From positions 140,337 to 204,336 of IMG/VR virus record IMGVR_UViG_3300042887_005053: 64,000 nucleotides of DNA; one strand, written 5' to 3'. The position numbers were made by a program, and so were the translations under genes. Below, piece by piece: positions 43,936-52,150 of the stretch (position 1 is the first letter of the stretch; the number at the start of each line of letters is the position of its first letter). The DNA is from a virus. The notes beneath the pieces were generated by a model. The model ran no database searches. It saw nothing but the letters and a program-made list of their open reading frames with translations, and was not told the origin of the DNA.

Positions 43936-44780
43936 ATTCAGTATTCATAGATTTAGACGCACTTGTAAAAATTGAAAACAAGGCTTGGATTGTTGATAAA
44001 AACTCTCCAAATATACCATTGTTAAAGTTATCAAAGTCGGACTTTAACCTAATAAAAAGTGGTATATATCGTTCTCAGAATAACAAAATTGAGTTTAATG
44101 GTGTCACCTATTGGTTACCAAGTGAACTGATTAATAAGCTTAAAATAAAAGCAAAAATTTCTAAAATTGATTTTGGTAATTTAGCAATTAGTCTTCAAGA
44201 GTTTCTAAATAAGTCAATCATTGATAGTTTAGATTTCGAAGTGAATAGTTTTCTAATTTCAAAGTTAAAAAACACAGAAGATGATATTTATATTATCTGT
44301 TCAAAACAGACTAAGAAAAATTATCAAAATATAACTGATAAAATTGAAAAAGAGTTTTTGAAGACAGGTCTTAAAATCAAAAATTATTATTTCATTTCCG
44401 AAACATTCTATAATCAAAAAGAAGATAATATTGAGTTTAAAAAAATGAGACTACTATTACAACACCTACTTGGTTACAAAACAGAAGGTGATAAATTCAT
44501 AGATGAAGAGATAACTAAGTATAACAAGATACACTATTATGATTCAAATATTAATACTCTAAAGATTTCTGATAAAATAAATGAGTTGTTGAGTTTTGTA
44601 TTGTCAAATACAGATAAAGGTCTGGCTAATGTTATTAAAGAAGATGTAAAAGATTTCAGACCAACACTTTATCTAAATAGAGTAAATGATAACGAAGTGA
44701 ATAAAATTGATAATAAAAAGATTATTTTGAGTTTATCAACATTAATTAAAACATTTGAATCATTTAGAAGATTTTATTAA
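43929..44780 (+). CDS. Unknown protein, possible HAD-fold
   Basis: 283 aa. The start VFIDLDALVKI could be HAD motif I (DxD), and DDIYIICSKQTKKNY (~120) could be motif II, but motifs III and IV (Lys, DD) are not clear. The gene lies just before the terminase genes and overlaps the end of the convergent gp16-like gene by 4 bp. A nucleotide or nucleic-acid phosphatase is possible; the assignment is weak. Confidence 0.45.
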   Translation: MVNSVFIDLDALVKIENKAWIVDKNSPNIPLLKLSKSDFNLIKSGIYRSQNNKIEFNGVTYWLPSELINKLKIKAKISKIDFGNLAISLQEFLNKSIIDSLDFEVNSFLISKLKNTEDDIYIICSKQTKKNYQNITDKIEKEFLKTGLKIKNYYFISETFYNQKEDNIEFKKMRLLLQHLLGYKTEGDKFIDEEITKYNKIHYYDSNINTLKISDKINELLSFVLSNTDKGLANVIKEDVKDFRPTLYLNRVNDNEVNKIDNKKIILSLSTLIKTFESFRRFY

Positions 44781-45400
44781 TCTTTCTTATTTTTAAGATA
44801 GTTATCGATCATATTATTTAAACTTCTCGAATCCACAATTTTACCATCTTCCTTAGTATTATCTTCTATTTGTTGTTCTAAATTCTTTTGTTCCATTGAC
44901 TCTGACATTTCATTCAGACCTAAATCTATTCTCATTTCTTTATAGAATTTCTCAAGTTCTGTTCTCTGGCTTTGTGAGAACTTAATATTATCTCGAATCT
45001 GTGAAATTGACTGATTAATAACTTCGTGCATTCTAGCTGATGTGTCGCCATTATCAACTTGTCTTAATTGTGTAAGAAAGTTTTTTCTTGTCATCTTCTG
45101 AAGAAAAATAGTGTCTGCATAAACTTGAGCATCTTCTTTCATCTTCTTAATTATATAATCATGGTGTGCGATTTGAGGATTATCGCCTAAATACAAGTCG
45201 ACTAATGACTCTAATACTTCAGTTGCTTGATTTTTTGAGTCTTCTAAGTCAGCATCATAGTCATAAATTTGAATTTCTCCAAGATCCGGTAGATCTTCTC
45301 TTTTAGCTAGATATTTACTAACATCAAGTTCTTTATTATCTTCTTGAATACGATTAAACTCATTCTGAAGATCATTTATTTTATCTTCTTTCTTGCTCAT
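44777..45400 (-). CDS. Probable small terminase subunit (gp16-like)
   Basis: 207 aa, helical and acidic at both ends. The segment ATEVLESLVDLYLGDNPQIA, then HHDYIIKKMKEDAQVYADTIF and LQKMTRKNFLTQLRQVDNGD resembles the central coiled-coil oligomerisation region of T4-like small terminases. It is divergently transcribed from the large terminase, with a 45-bp shared A/T-rich gap. Adjacent to gp17 is where gp16 is expected. Assignment is by context and general features. Confidence 0.55.
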   Translation of the reverse strand: MSKKEDKINDLQNEFNRIQEDNKELDVSKYLAKREDLPDLGEIQIYDYDADLEDSKNQATEVLESLVDLYLGDNPQIAHHDYIIKKMKEDAQVYADTIFLQKMTRKNFLTQLRQVDNGDTSARMHEVINQSISQIRDNIKFSQSQRTELEKFYKEMRIDLGLNEMSESMEQKNLEQQIEDNTKEDGKIVDSRSLNNMIDNYLKNKKD

Positions 45401-45445
45401 AGGAACAATATATTTCTTATATATATTGGAAAATTAATATTCCTT

Positions 45446-47590
45446 ATGGCGGTTGCAAAGAAACCAACAGAAGAAAAAAAATTTGTATTTACTAGTAAAA
45501 TCGTTGATGAAGTAACAGAAAAAATTAACGATGGTGTTGTTGTAAAAAGATTTCAAAATCCTTGGTTCAAGAATGAAGTAGGTGTTAGAAGAGCCGGTCT
45601 AACATTTATGATGACTGAAGATGAAATACAAGAATACATTAGGTGTAAAATAGATATACAATACTTTGCTGAAAAATATTGTAGAATAAAAACAGAGGAT
45701 GGTTCGGTTCAAAATATCAAACTTAGAGATTATCAAAGAGATATTTTAGATCTTTATACAAAAAATCGATTTAGTATTCTTTGTGGGTCAAGGCAGATTG
45801 GTAAAACTATCAATGCTGCGATCGCTATGCTACATTTTATAACATTCAATAATGATAAAAACATTATGATTGTTGCTAATGTTAGAGGAACGACCGTCGA
45901 AATTATTGATAAAATTAAAAATATCTATATACAGCTACCATTTTTCTTGAAGTCTGCTATCAAAAACTGGAATCAACAATCTATGATTTTTGAAAACGGT
46001 TGTCGTATAAAATCAGCAGCTAGAAGCAAAACACCAGCCATCGGTTTCACTATTGACTTTTTGTATCTCGATGAGTTCGCTCATATTCCAAGTAATATCA
46101 TCGAACCATACTATACAGCTGCTTTTCCAACCGTTTCGGCTATTGAGAATTCCAAGATCGTTATTACTTCTACCCCAAATGGTATGAATCTTTTTTATAG
46201 ATTATTAACAGACGCTGAAAGACCAGAAGGTGATGCTTTAAAGAACAACTATAAACCAATGAGGGTTTATTGGTATCAAGTTCCTGGTAGATTTGTTACC
46301 TTCTTTAGATTGAATAATCACAGAATGTATGACCAGAAAGTAACTAAAGAATTAATCTTCGAACAAGTTTTTGCTGAATTTGGTGATATTACAAAAGTAG
46401 AGATGAGGTATAACTCTGACTTAATGAAAGATGTAATTTACATCTATAATAATGATGTTTGTCCAGATACACTTGTAAAATCTTTCCAAATTAAAAAAGA
46501 TGATGGACTAGAAATACCAATATTTAGTGTTGCTGAAGTCACAACTTGGAAAGAAGAAGCTATTAAAGATATTGGTGGAGAAGATGCTTTTAATCAAGAA
46601 TACGGCCTTAGATTCGTTAATGCCACAAGATCTTTATTAAGTGAGAGTTTAATAGATCAATTATTGAATAATAAGAAGAATTATGTATATGAAGAAATAT
46701 TGGAATTTTCAAAGAAGTTAAAGTTTTCTTATAGTGATTTAAAGTGGATTGATGATGATGATGTTTTTAATCCACTAATGAGAAATTCAATTAAAGGGGT
46801 TATATCGGTTGATATATCTGAAGGATTGGGTCAAGACTATTCGATAATTAATATATTTAAGATATCTCCAAAGAACAGTGAAATAATTGATTTTCAACAA
46901 TTAAATTATACGCAATTATCTGACTTTTTTTGTTTAGAACAAATAGGAATTTTTAGGTCAAATTTTGTATCAGTAAAACAGTTAGCTGAGTTATTTTATT
47001 GCTTGTTATTTGATTATTTTAATTATGAGAATTTTAAAGTAGTTTTAGAATTAAATAACTATGGTAATGAGTTTTTAGCACATTTGCCATATGTATTTGA
47101 TGGAAATAACAACTATGGTTCGAATGTTTTCTTTAGATATAAACACAGAGCTGATGCAACAGAAGAAAAAGTAGGATTAAAAGTTGGTGAAAATAAAAAC
47201 ATGCTTGTTAAAGAGTATCAAGAAGCTATGGATAAGAAAAACTTTATAATTACAAATGAAGATAACATCAGAGAGATAACTACATTTGTAAAGCACATAA
47301 CGCCATCTGGAAATGTTAGATATGCAGCAGATATCGGACACGATGATACTGTTATGACTCTTGTAAACTCATCCAGTGTTTTCTCTAAATATGAATTCAG
47401 AGAAATGGTTGAGGATTATGCATCAAAGGTTGTTGATTCTCATACTTTGAGTGGATGGAAAGATATTCTAAAGAGAAGTGACTTTAAAGAAGGTGTTGAT
47501 TATTCTTCTATTATTAACATCAATAGACAAAGAAGATTTATGAATCAATATAAGACAAACAATAATAATAATAATTGGTTTGGAAAATAA
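45446..47590 (+). CDS. 17: Terminase large subunit, gp17-like
   Basis: 714 aa from ATG 45446; an earlier in-frame ATG at 45344 would add a hydrophobic, unrelated head inside the divergent gene and is rejected. N-terminal ATPase with Walker A CGSRQIGKT (~113-121), Walker B FLYLDEFAH (~205), and coupling motif ITSTPNGMN; C-terminal RNase H-like nuclease with GVISVDISEGLGQDYSIINI (~455, first catalytic Asp), and the late acidic residues around DIGHDDTVMTL. T4 gp17 is 610 aa. It cuts concatemers and drives DNA into the prohead through the portal (60141-61823). Ends in an Asn-rich tail (NNNNNNWFGK). Confidence 0.9.
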   Translation: MAVAKKPTEEKKFVFTSKIVDEVTEKINDGVVVKRFQNPWFKNEVGVRRAGLTFMMTEDEIQEYIRCKIDIQYFAEKYCRIKTEDGSVQNIKLRDYQRDILDLYTKNRFSILCGSRQIGKTINAAIAMLHFITFNNDKNIMIVANVRGTTVEIIDKIKNIYIQLPFFLKSAIKNWNQQSMIFENGCRIKSAARSKTPAIGFTIDFLYLDEFAHIPSNIIEPYYTAAFPTVSAIENSKIVITSTPNGMNLFYRLLTDAERPEGDALKNNYKPMRVYWYQVPGRFVTFFRLNNHRMYDQKVTKELIFEQVFAEFGDITKVEMRYNSDLMKDVIYIYNNDVCPDTLVKSFQIKKDDGLEIPIFSVAEVTTWKEEAIKDIGGEDAFNQEYGLRFVNATRSLLSESLIDQLLNNKKNYVYEEILEFSKKLKFSYSDLKWIDDDDVFNPLMRNSIKGVISVDISEGLGQDYSIINIFKISPKNSEIIDFQQLNYTQLSDFFCLEQIGIFRSNFVSVKQLAELFYCLLFDYFNYENFKVVLELNNYGNEFLAHLPYVFDGNNNYGSNVFFRYKHRADATEEKVGLKVGENKNMLVKEYQEAMDKKNFIITNEDNIREITTFVKHITPSGNVRYAADIGHDDTVMTLVNSSSVFSKYEFREMVEDYASKVVDSHTLSGWKDILKRSDFKEGVDYSSIININRQRRFMNQYKTNNNNNNWFGK

Positions 47591-47597
47591 ATATATA
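47590..47597 (+). promoter_or_regulatory. AATATATA box, 4 bases before start
   Basis: AAATATATAATTT between the terminase stop and ATG 47602; its first base is the last base of the terminase stop codon. Confidence 0.4.
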
Positions 47598-47601
47598 ATT
47601 T

Positions 47602-48078
47602 ATGAATAGAATATCAACTTATCAGCAATTTAATGAGGAAATTTTGGGTGGATTAGGAGACAAGTTAAAAAAACTTGGTAGTTCACTAAAGAGACCATTT
47701 CTAAGTAATTCAGTTAAAACAGAATACTCTAAAGAATTAAAGCAATATGATTTAGTAATTCAGTCTACTGAAGACAGACAAGAAATGAAAATATTTCATA
47801 ATAAGAGATTAGTTGGTGATATTAAACTATCAGATGATAGTAAAAATTATCCAATATGGATATTATCTTTCTACTTTTATGAAAGTGAAGTTCCAAAAGA
47901 TGATAAGAAGTATAAAAGTCCAGAAAAAATAGAAGGGCAAACAGAGCAGCCTTACGCAAAAGGTTCTAAGAAGATCAACAATGATTCTGATGATGCCGTT
48001 AGAACATTTTGGAAATGGTGGTCGACTAATACAAAGTCTGGTAAGTTAAAAAATCCTTCTTTTAAGATTAAATCTTAA
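47602..48078 (+). CDS. Signature protein after terminase
   Basis: 158 aa. N-terminus MNRISTYQQFNEEILGG matches the MTKISNYSQFITEA form of the signature (I-S-x-Y-x-Q-F). Residues ~18-35 are basic and amphipathic (LGDKLKKLGSSLKRPF). A small alpha/beta middle (MKIFHNKRLVGDIKLSDDSK, WILSFYFYESEVP) is followed by a charged tail with AVRTFWKWWSTNTKSGK. No known family. Likely an internal head protein. Confidence 0.6.
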   Translation: MNRISTYQQFNEEILGGLGDKLKKLGSSLKRPFLSNSVKTEYSKELKQYDLVIQSTEDRQEMKIFHNKRLVGDIKLSDDSKNYPIWILSFYFYESEVPKDDKKYKSPEKIEGQTEQPYAKGSKKINNDSDDAVRTFWKWWSTNTKSGKLKNPSFKIKS

Positions 48079-48356
48079 GCTAATTCAATCGTAACTGAAA
48101 GTCCAGCTGACTTTAACTTATTATACATTTTCTGTATAGTTTCTTTATCACCTCTTTTAACATCACATTTTCCAGTGAAATGTACCAAATGTGCACATTG
48201 AGTCGCTTGTTCTAGTTCGTGATTACAAATTTTCATTAAGCACTCAATTACCCAATCGAAGGTGTTATAGTCGTCATTTTCAAGTATCAAAATATATGGC
48301 TTACTTAGAATATCTTCTACTTGTGTACTTACTTGTTCCTTTGTAGTGTTTCTCAT
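48075..48356 (-). CDS. clpS: ClpS-like N-degron adaptor
   Basis: 93 aa, the whole length of a ClpS. The diagnostic features are all there: ILENDDYNTFDWVIECL (N27-D28-D29, the N-degron binding loop), QATQCAHLVHFTGKCDV (His59, the second binding-pocket residue), and a C-terminal beta strand GLSVTIELA. ClpS delivers substrates with bulky N-terminal residues to ClpAP/ClpCP protease. The sequence resembles Bacteroidota ClpS (cysteine in HxGKCDVK). Start overlaps the stop of the upstream endonuclease gene (ATGA), and its own stop overlaps the convergent gene. A phage copy could redirect host proteolysis. Confidence 0.8.
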   Translation of the reverse strand: MRNTTKEQVSTQVEDILSKPYILILENDDYNTFDWVIECLMKICNHELEQATQCAHLVHFTGKCDVKRGDKETIQKMYNKLKSAGLSVTIELA

Positions 48357-49252
48357 ATTATTTCATTTATTTTAGTTAATTGTTTATTGTTTAATATATA
48401 TAATTTTATATTATTCTTTGATAGAAAGTCTATTTTTAGTTTATCTCTGTAAATTTGTCTCTCATAATATTCTTCTCCTCCCCAACAATCAATTGGCTTG
48501 TAATGTTGTATTCCATTTACCTCTATAACTTGATTATAGTCTGGAAGGTAAAAATCAAATCTTAATTTTCTACCAGTTTTTGGGTTTATTAATCCATCAA
48601 ATGTTTTTTCGGTTTCAAATTTTATAGACTTTGATCTTAAATAGTTTTCTACATACTTTTCGGCATATCTTACATCGATTCTCGAACAATATGGACAACC
48701 TCTTTTGTTGTGTATAAAAGAACTCATTGATTTGTAATGTGTCCGGCTACAAATTGCATGAAGAATTTCTACTTTAGTATGACAGTTGTTCACTTCCTCA
48801 AGTATTTGATAATCTTTTCCATAAATGTTATCACATTGTTCAATCCAATAACTGTTAGATTTAAGTGAATATTTACTACATTGTTTACAACCATTCTTGT
48901 GGTTTAAGTGATTATTCATAGTCATTTCTATGACAGAGTTACACTTTTTGTGTAGAATTTTTACTTTTTGCTTGATATTCAAAGGTTCTTCTAAGATGGT
49001 AAACTCGGAATTATGTATTTTATCACTTAGAATTTGATGTTCTTTTAATGTTCTCTTATTTTTTCTTGAGCAAAATTTACAATATCTTTTAGTGTGATTA
49101 TTTAGATTCATTTCTAAGATATTCATGCATTTTTTATGTAAAATTTTTACTTTCTGTGATCCCGAGATCGGATCTTCTAGAATTTTAAACTCTTTATTGT
49201 GTATGCTATCACTTTCTGTTTGCCATTCTTCTCGTGACTTTTTCTTTGACAT
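48353..49252 (-). CDS. Mobile endonuclease with three zinc-finger repeats and PD-(D/E)XK-type core
   Basis: 299 aa. Three ~60-residue repeats each with H-x-x-C and C-x-x-C (KVKILHKKC ... CKFCSRK; KVKILHKKC ... CKQCSKY; KVEILHAIC ... CPYCSRI), each preceded by FKILEDP / FTILEEP / YQILEEV. The C-terminal domain has LRFDFYLPDYNQVIEVNGIQ then HYKP and ends KLYILNNKQLTKI: a Vsr/PD-(D/E)XK nuclease fold. The layout is that of a free-standing homing endonuclease. Its stop overlaps the ClpS start, so ClpS expression may depend on read-through from this mobile gene. Confidence 0.7.
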   Translation of the reverse strand: MSKKKSREEWQTESDSIHNKEFKILEDPISGSQKVKILHKKCMNILEMNLNNHTKRYCKFCSRKNKRTLKEHQILSDKIHNSEFTILEEPLNIKQKVKILHKKCNSVIEMTMNNHLNHKNGCKQCSKYSLKSNSYWIEQCDNIYGKDYQILEEVNNCHTKVEILHAICSRTHYKSMSSFIHNKRGCPYCSRIDVRYAEKYVENYLRSKSIKFETEKTFDGLINPKTGRKLRFDFYLPDYNQVIEVNGIQHYKPIDCWGGEEYYERQIYRDKLKIDFLSKNNIKLYILNNKQLTKINEII

Positions 49253-49292
49253 AGTTTTTTAGTTATATATATTAACCAAGTCAAACACCCTC

Positions 49293-49799
49293 TTAGAAAA
49301 TTTGTTTTTTGTTTAAGGCATCAATTACATTGACTTTTATTGATTGGTTTTTTGCCCAATCAGCGAATCTTGATAGATGTTCTTGTCTATCATCATACAT
49401 GGTGAACTCTTCAGCGTCGGGATTATCAGAAATTATTTTTTCGAATAATTTACATTTAAATGTAAATGTATCACCACCAGTATTACAAAACACATCATCA
49501 AGTTTTATATCATGAAATTCTAAAATATCTAAAACTTGTTTTTTTAATTTTTCGAGTCTGCCTGTTGCTAAAAAAACATATGTATCTGGTTCTGATATTT
49601 CTTTTTTATAGCAATTATAAACCCATCTATTAACTGGTGGTTGAAAAATATCTAAATTAAGTGATTCTGGATTACCCCACCAACCTTTAGAAAGCCACTT
49701 TTGACCAGTGATTCTTTCCCATTGTGGTTTTCCCGATTCTGGTTCTGGTGTATCAATTAGAGTTTGGTCGAAGTCAAAACAAATTAGTCGTTTGTGCAT
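49293..49799 (-). CDS. HAD-family phosphatase (RNA-repair-type)
   Basis: 168 aa from ATG 49799 (MHKRLICFDFDQTL); a GTG at 49823 would add eight residues but lies within an A/T-box region. HAD motif I FDFDQTL with the nucleophile and acid Asp, motif II FLATGRLEK, conserved Lys in FKCKLFEK, and motif IV YDDRQEHL. The insert ITGQKWLSKGWWGNPESLN is typical of the Swiss-army-knife RNA repair-like HAD group and related phage polynucleotide phosphatases. Role in nucleic-acid end repair is by family. Divergent from the next gene over 57 bp. Confidence 0.7.
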   Translation of the reverse strand: MHKRLICFDFDQTLIDTPEPESGKPQWERITGQKWLSKGWWGNPESLNLDIFQPPVNRWVYNCYKKEISEPDTYVFLATGRLEKLKKQVLDILEFHDIKLDDVFCNTGGDTFTFKCKLFEKIISDNPDAEEFTMYDDRQEHLSRFADWAKNQSIKVNVIDALNKKQIF

Positions 49800-49855
49800 G
49801 AAAAAGTTTTTAATATATATCACAAATATATAAATAAAAATTTAATAAAAAAAAT

Positions 49856-50275
49856 ATGAGTAAGAAAGTATTAATTATCTCATTAGTTTTACTTGGTTTA
49901 ATAGGGTTAGTTTTTGGTTCGATTAGATTAATTAACAATTTTGACAAAGAGTTAAAGGAAGAAAACGAAAGATTAAAAAAAGAATTTAACAATATTCAAT
50001 CTGAAAGAGATTCTCTAAAAGCGGCTAGAGAAATCATGAAAACAAGATTTGATAGTATTCAAGTAATTATCAACATTGAAGAAGAAAAAATAGCTGAATT
50101 AACCAAAGCTTTATTACTTTCTAAGAAAAATTTGTCAAATGCAGTATCTGACTTGAATAAAGAAAAAGAAAAGATTGAAGAAACAGACAAAAAAATACAA
50201 GAAATTAATAATAATCCTATAAAAAGAGAAGGTGATCAGTTATTAAAATCATTAAATAAAAAATTAAAACCATAA
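49856..50275 (+). CDS. Membrane-anchored coiled-coil protein, possible inner-membrane spanin
   Basis: 139 aa: short cytoplasmic head, one transmembrane helix (residues ~4-27, VLIISLVLLGLIGLVFGSIR), then a ~100-residue charged coiled coil (KELKEENERLKKEFNNIQSE onward). This is the topology of an i-spanin (Rz). The next gene starts one base after its stop and encodes an exported coiled-coil protein, the expected partner order. No sequence-family match recognised, so spanin function is inferred from topology and pairing. Confidence 0.5.
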   Translation: MSKKVLIISLVLLGLIGLVFGSIRLINNFDKELKEENERLKKEFNNIQSERDSLKAAREIMKTRFDSIQVIINIEEEKIAELTKALLLSKKNLSNAVSDLNKEKEKIEETDKKIQEINNNPIKREGDQLLKSLNKKLKP

Positions 50276-50276
50276 T

Positions 50277-50786
50277 ATGAAAAATATATTGATATTTCTT
50301 TTAACACTGTTAAGTCTAACAACACTTTCTCAAGATACTACATCTTTTCCTCAATTTTATATTGAAAACGAAGATACTTTGGGAATCATACTATCTATTG
50401 AACAAGCTCAACAAATAGATAATGATGCTGAGTTATTGGAACTTTTACAACAAAAAGGTATAAATTGTGATTCAACTATTAAGGCTTATATCAAGGTCGT
50501 AAATGAATATGATAATCAGATTGCTATTTTAGAGTTGAAAATTAAATCTCAACAAGTCATAATTGAACAAAAGGACGAACAAGTTAAAAATTTGAATTCG
50601 AGACTAGAAAACTGTGAAACAGATGTATTATCTGCAAACAGACAAATCGACATTTTACAAGAGACTATTAAAAACTTGGAAAAAAGACTAACTTTATCAA
50701 AGATAAAAGGTGGATTAAAACTTGGAGGTGGTGTTGTGGTTGGTGGAATATTAGGATTCATTTTAGGAGTTGTAATACTTCATTAA
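50277..50786 (+). CDS. Exported coiled-coil protein with C-terminal membrane segment
   Basis: 169 aa. Signal peptide MKNILIFLLTLLSLTTLSQ followed by a polar region, a coiled coil (~75-140: QIAILELKIKSQQVIIEQKD, RQIDILQETIKNLEKRL) and a Gly-rich C-terminal hydrophobic helix (LGGGVVVGGILGFILGVVIL). No lipobox cysteine follows the signal peptide, so it is not a classic o-spanin lipoprotein. With the upstream gene it could form an envelope-spanning pair, anchored through the C-terminal helix. Lysis function is a hypothesis. Confidence 0.5.
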   Translation: MKNILIFLLTLLSLTTLSQDTTSFPQFYIENEDTLGIILSIEQAQQIDNDAELLELLQQKGINCDSTIKAYIKVVNEYDNQIAILELKIKSQQVIIEQKDEQVKNLNSRLENCETDVLSANRQIDILQETIKNLEKRLTLSKIKGGLKLGGGVVVGGILGFILGVVILH

Positions 50787-50791
50787 AAATG

Positions 50792-50818
50792 TTGAAAAAA
50801 TGAATTTTCAATTATAAT
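50792..50818 (+). promoter_or_regulatory. Sigma70-like promoter: TTGAAA - 15 bp - TATAAT
   Basis: TTGAAA at 50792-50797 and TATAAT at 50813-50818, the latter overlapping an ATATATAC box; ATG follows at 50855 after a real leader. A nearly identical arrangement stands before the gene at 55196. Confidence 0.45.
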
Positions 50819-50854
50819 ATATACATTAATATTAATAAAAAATTAAAGATTAAG

Positions 50855-51460
50855 ATGAAACACATCAAACAATTTGAGTCTTATAGAGTTGAAAGAAGAA
50901 GAGAGGAAATTATTAAAGAATCTGTACTTCAAGTAAATGACATTTACAAAGTAAAGGTTATGGTTGATATACCTCAATCATTGTTAAATGCTTATGTTAA
51001 AAAAGTAAAAGATACAGCTGGAAAAAATCTTCGTCAGTTTTATGGTGATATGGATTTAGCTGAAGAGATTGTAAAGTATGTTACTATGAATTTTATTGAT
51101 TCTGAAAAAATTCCTACAAATGCATTAGTTGGCGGAGCTCAGGCTCAAGGTCAAGCTCAACCACAAGCTCAACCACAAGCTCAACCACAAGCTCAACCAC
51201 AAGCTGAAACTGAGACACAAACTGAAACTGAAGAACCGGCTCAAGTTCAAGTTCAAACTGAAGCTCAACCAGAAGAAACAACACAAGCTCAACCACAAGA
51301 GGAAAAAGAAGAAAATTTCGAAGAAGTAGCTGAAGAAGGTGGTGAAGAAAAAGAAGAAACTACTGAAGAAGGTGGTGAAGAAAAAGAAGAAACTACTGAA
51401 GAAGGTGGTGAAGAAAAAGAAGAAACTACTGAAGAAGGTGGTGAAGAATTACCAGCTTAA
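50855..51460 (+). CDS. Acidic, low-complexity signature protein (prohead core candidate)
   Basis: 201 aa. N-terminus MKHIKQFESYRVERRRE carries the signature. Residues 1-90 are a small structured domain (VKVMVDIPQSLLNAYVKKVK, DLAEEIVKYVTMNFID). Residues ~92-200 are low-complexity: an Ala-Gln-Pro-Gln repeat region, then Glu/Thr/Gln, then three copies of EEGGEEKEETT. Acidic, repetitive proteins of this size make up the T4 prohead core (gp67, gp68), and a strong promoter precedes it; that comparison is by character, not by alignment. Terminator follows. Confidence 0.6.
   Translation: MKHIKQFESYRVERRREEIIKESVLQVNDIYKVKVMVDIPQSLLNAYVKKVKDTAGKNLRQFYGDMDLAEEIVKYVTMNFIDSEKIPTNALVGGAQAQGQAQPQAQPQAQPQAQPQAETETQTETEEPAQVQVQTEAQPEETTQAQPQEEKEENFEEVAEEGGEEKEETTEEGGEEKEETTEEGGEEKEETTEEGGEELPA
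51130..51455 (+). repeat. Low-complexity coding repeats (CAACCACAAGCT and Glu/Gly/Thr-coding units)
   Basis: A 12-bp unit CAACCACAAGCT recurs in tandem around 51160-51205, and a 33-bp unit coding for EEGGEEKEETT recurs three times around 51340-51440. These are the kind of repeats that expand and contract by slippage. Confidence 0.8.
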
Positions 51461-51483
51461 TTAGTAAAGTGATATTTATAAAA

Positions 51484-51510
51484 TAAACCCATCGAAATGA
51501 TGGGTTTTTT
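51484..51510 (+). terminator. Rho-independent terminator
   Basis: AAACCCATC-GAAA-TGATGGGTTTTTT after the acidic signature protein gene. Confidence 0.85.
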
Positions 51511-51514
51511 GTTT

Positions 51515-51522
51515 AATATATA
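51515..51522 (+). promoter_or_regulatory. AATATATA box, 7 bases before start
   Basis: GTTTAATATATAAATACAT directly after a terminator and before ATG 51530. Confidence 0.45.
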
Positions 51523-51529
51523 AATACAT

Positions 51530-52150
51530 ATGAGACATATTAAATTATATGAGAATTTTGAGTCAAAAAAAACAACTCTACTAATAATTGATGTTCAAAA
51601 GTCTTTCAAGAAGTTTTTCAATGAAATGTATTTAAATGAATTAGAAAAATATTGTAATAACTTTTCTGAAGTATATCAAATATTTGATAATCATGTTGAT
51701 GGAAAAAATGTTGATCAAGATTATTTACATGATGAGAATCCGGAAATTCCAGTAAATGGAGATTTATATACTTTTCCGAATCAAGTCGATATTATAGAAA
51801 AGAGATACAGATATGATGTTGATGTCAATTTTTTCAAAAATAAAATGAGCAAAGAACAATTTGAACATATTTCAAATTTAGAAAGAAACAACCAGATCAA
51901 GATTGGTGATTATTTTGAGATTAATAATGGTGTTGTGTTGTTTTACATTGGGAACAATCATAAGTGGTTTGAATGCCCGAAAAAACTTTATAATTTGTTG
52001 AACAATTTGGTTGATAAAGAAGTGACTATTGTAGGTGGGTCAGACAGTGAGTGTTTACAAGATATTTTTATTTCGGCGGAATCACTTGGTGTTAAAATTA
52101 AGAGAGACTGGAAATATATTTGGTCAGCAAATCATTGTCCTATCGGATAG
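51530..52150 (+). CDS. Isochorismatase-like cysteine hydrolase with capsid-targeting-like N-terminus
   Basis: 206 aa. Signature MRHIKLYENFES, then an isochorismatase/nicotinamidase fold: TLLIIDVQKSF with catalytic Asp21, IIEKRYRYDV with Lys91, and VTIVGGSDSECLQDIFISA with the nucleophile Cys175, the Asp-Lys-Cys triad in the right order. Family members hydrolyse amides or vinyl ethers such as nicotinamide, ureidoacrylate or isochorismate; the substrate here cannot be told. The middle (FDNHVDGKNVDQDYLHDEN) is longer than usual. If packaged and injected, it would act on a small metabolite at the start of infection. Its 3' end overlaps the convergent gp25 gene. Confidence 0.7.
   Translation: MRHIKLYENFESKKTTLLIIDVQKSFKKFFNEMYLNELEKYCNNFSEVYQIFDNHVDGKNVDQDYLHDENPEIPVNGDLYTFPNQVDIIEKRYRYDVDVNFFKNKMSKEQFEHISNLERNNQIKIGDYFEINNGVVLFYIGNNHKWFECPKKLYNLLNNLVDKEVTIVGGSDSECLQDIFISAESLGVKIKRDWKYIWSANHCPIG

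Noticed and set aside
45344-45445. N-terminal extension of the terminase from ATG 45344
   Set aside because: It would run through the divergent gene's start and add a hydrophobic segment unlike any terminase; ATG 45446 gives a normal N-terminus.
51114-51329. Frames overlapping the low-complexity region in other phases
   Set aside because: They translate the simple repeats into Leu/Val or Lys/Leu runs and have no start context; the acidic frame with the N-terminal signature is the real one.
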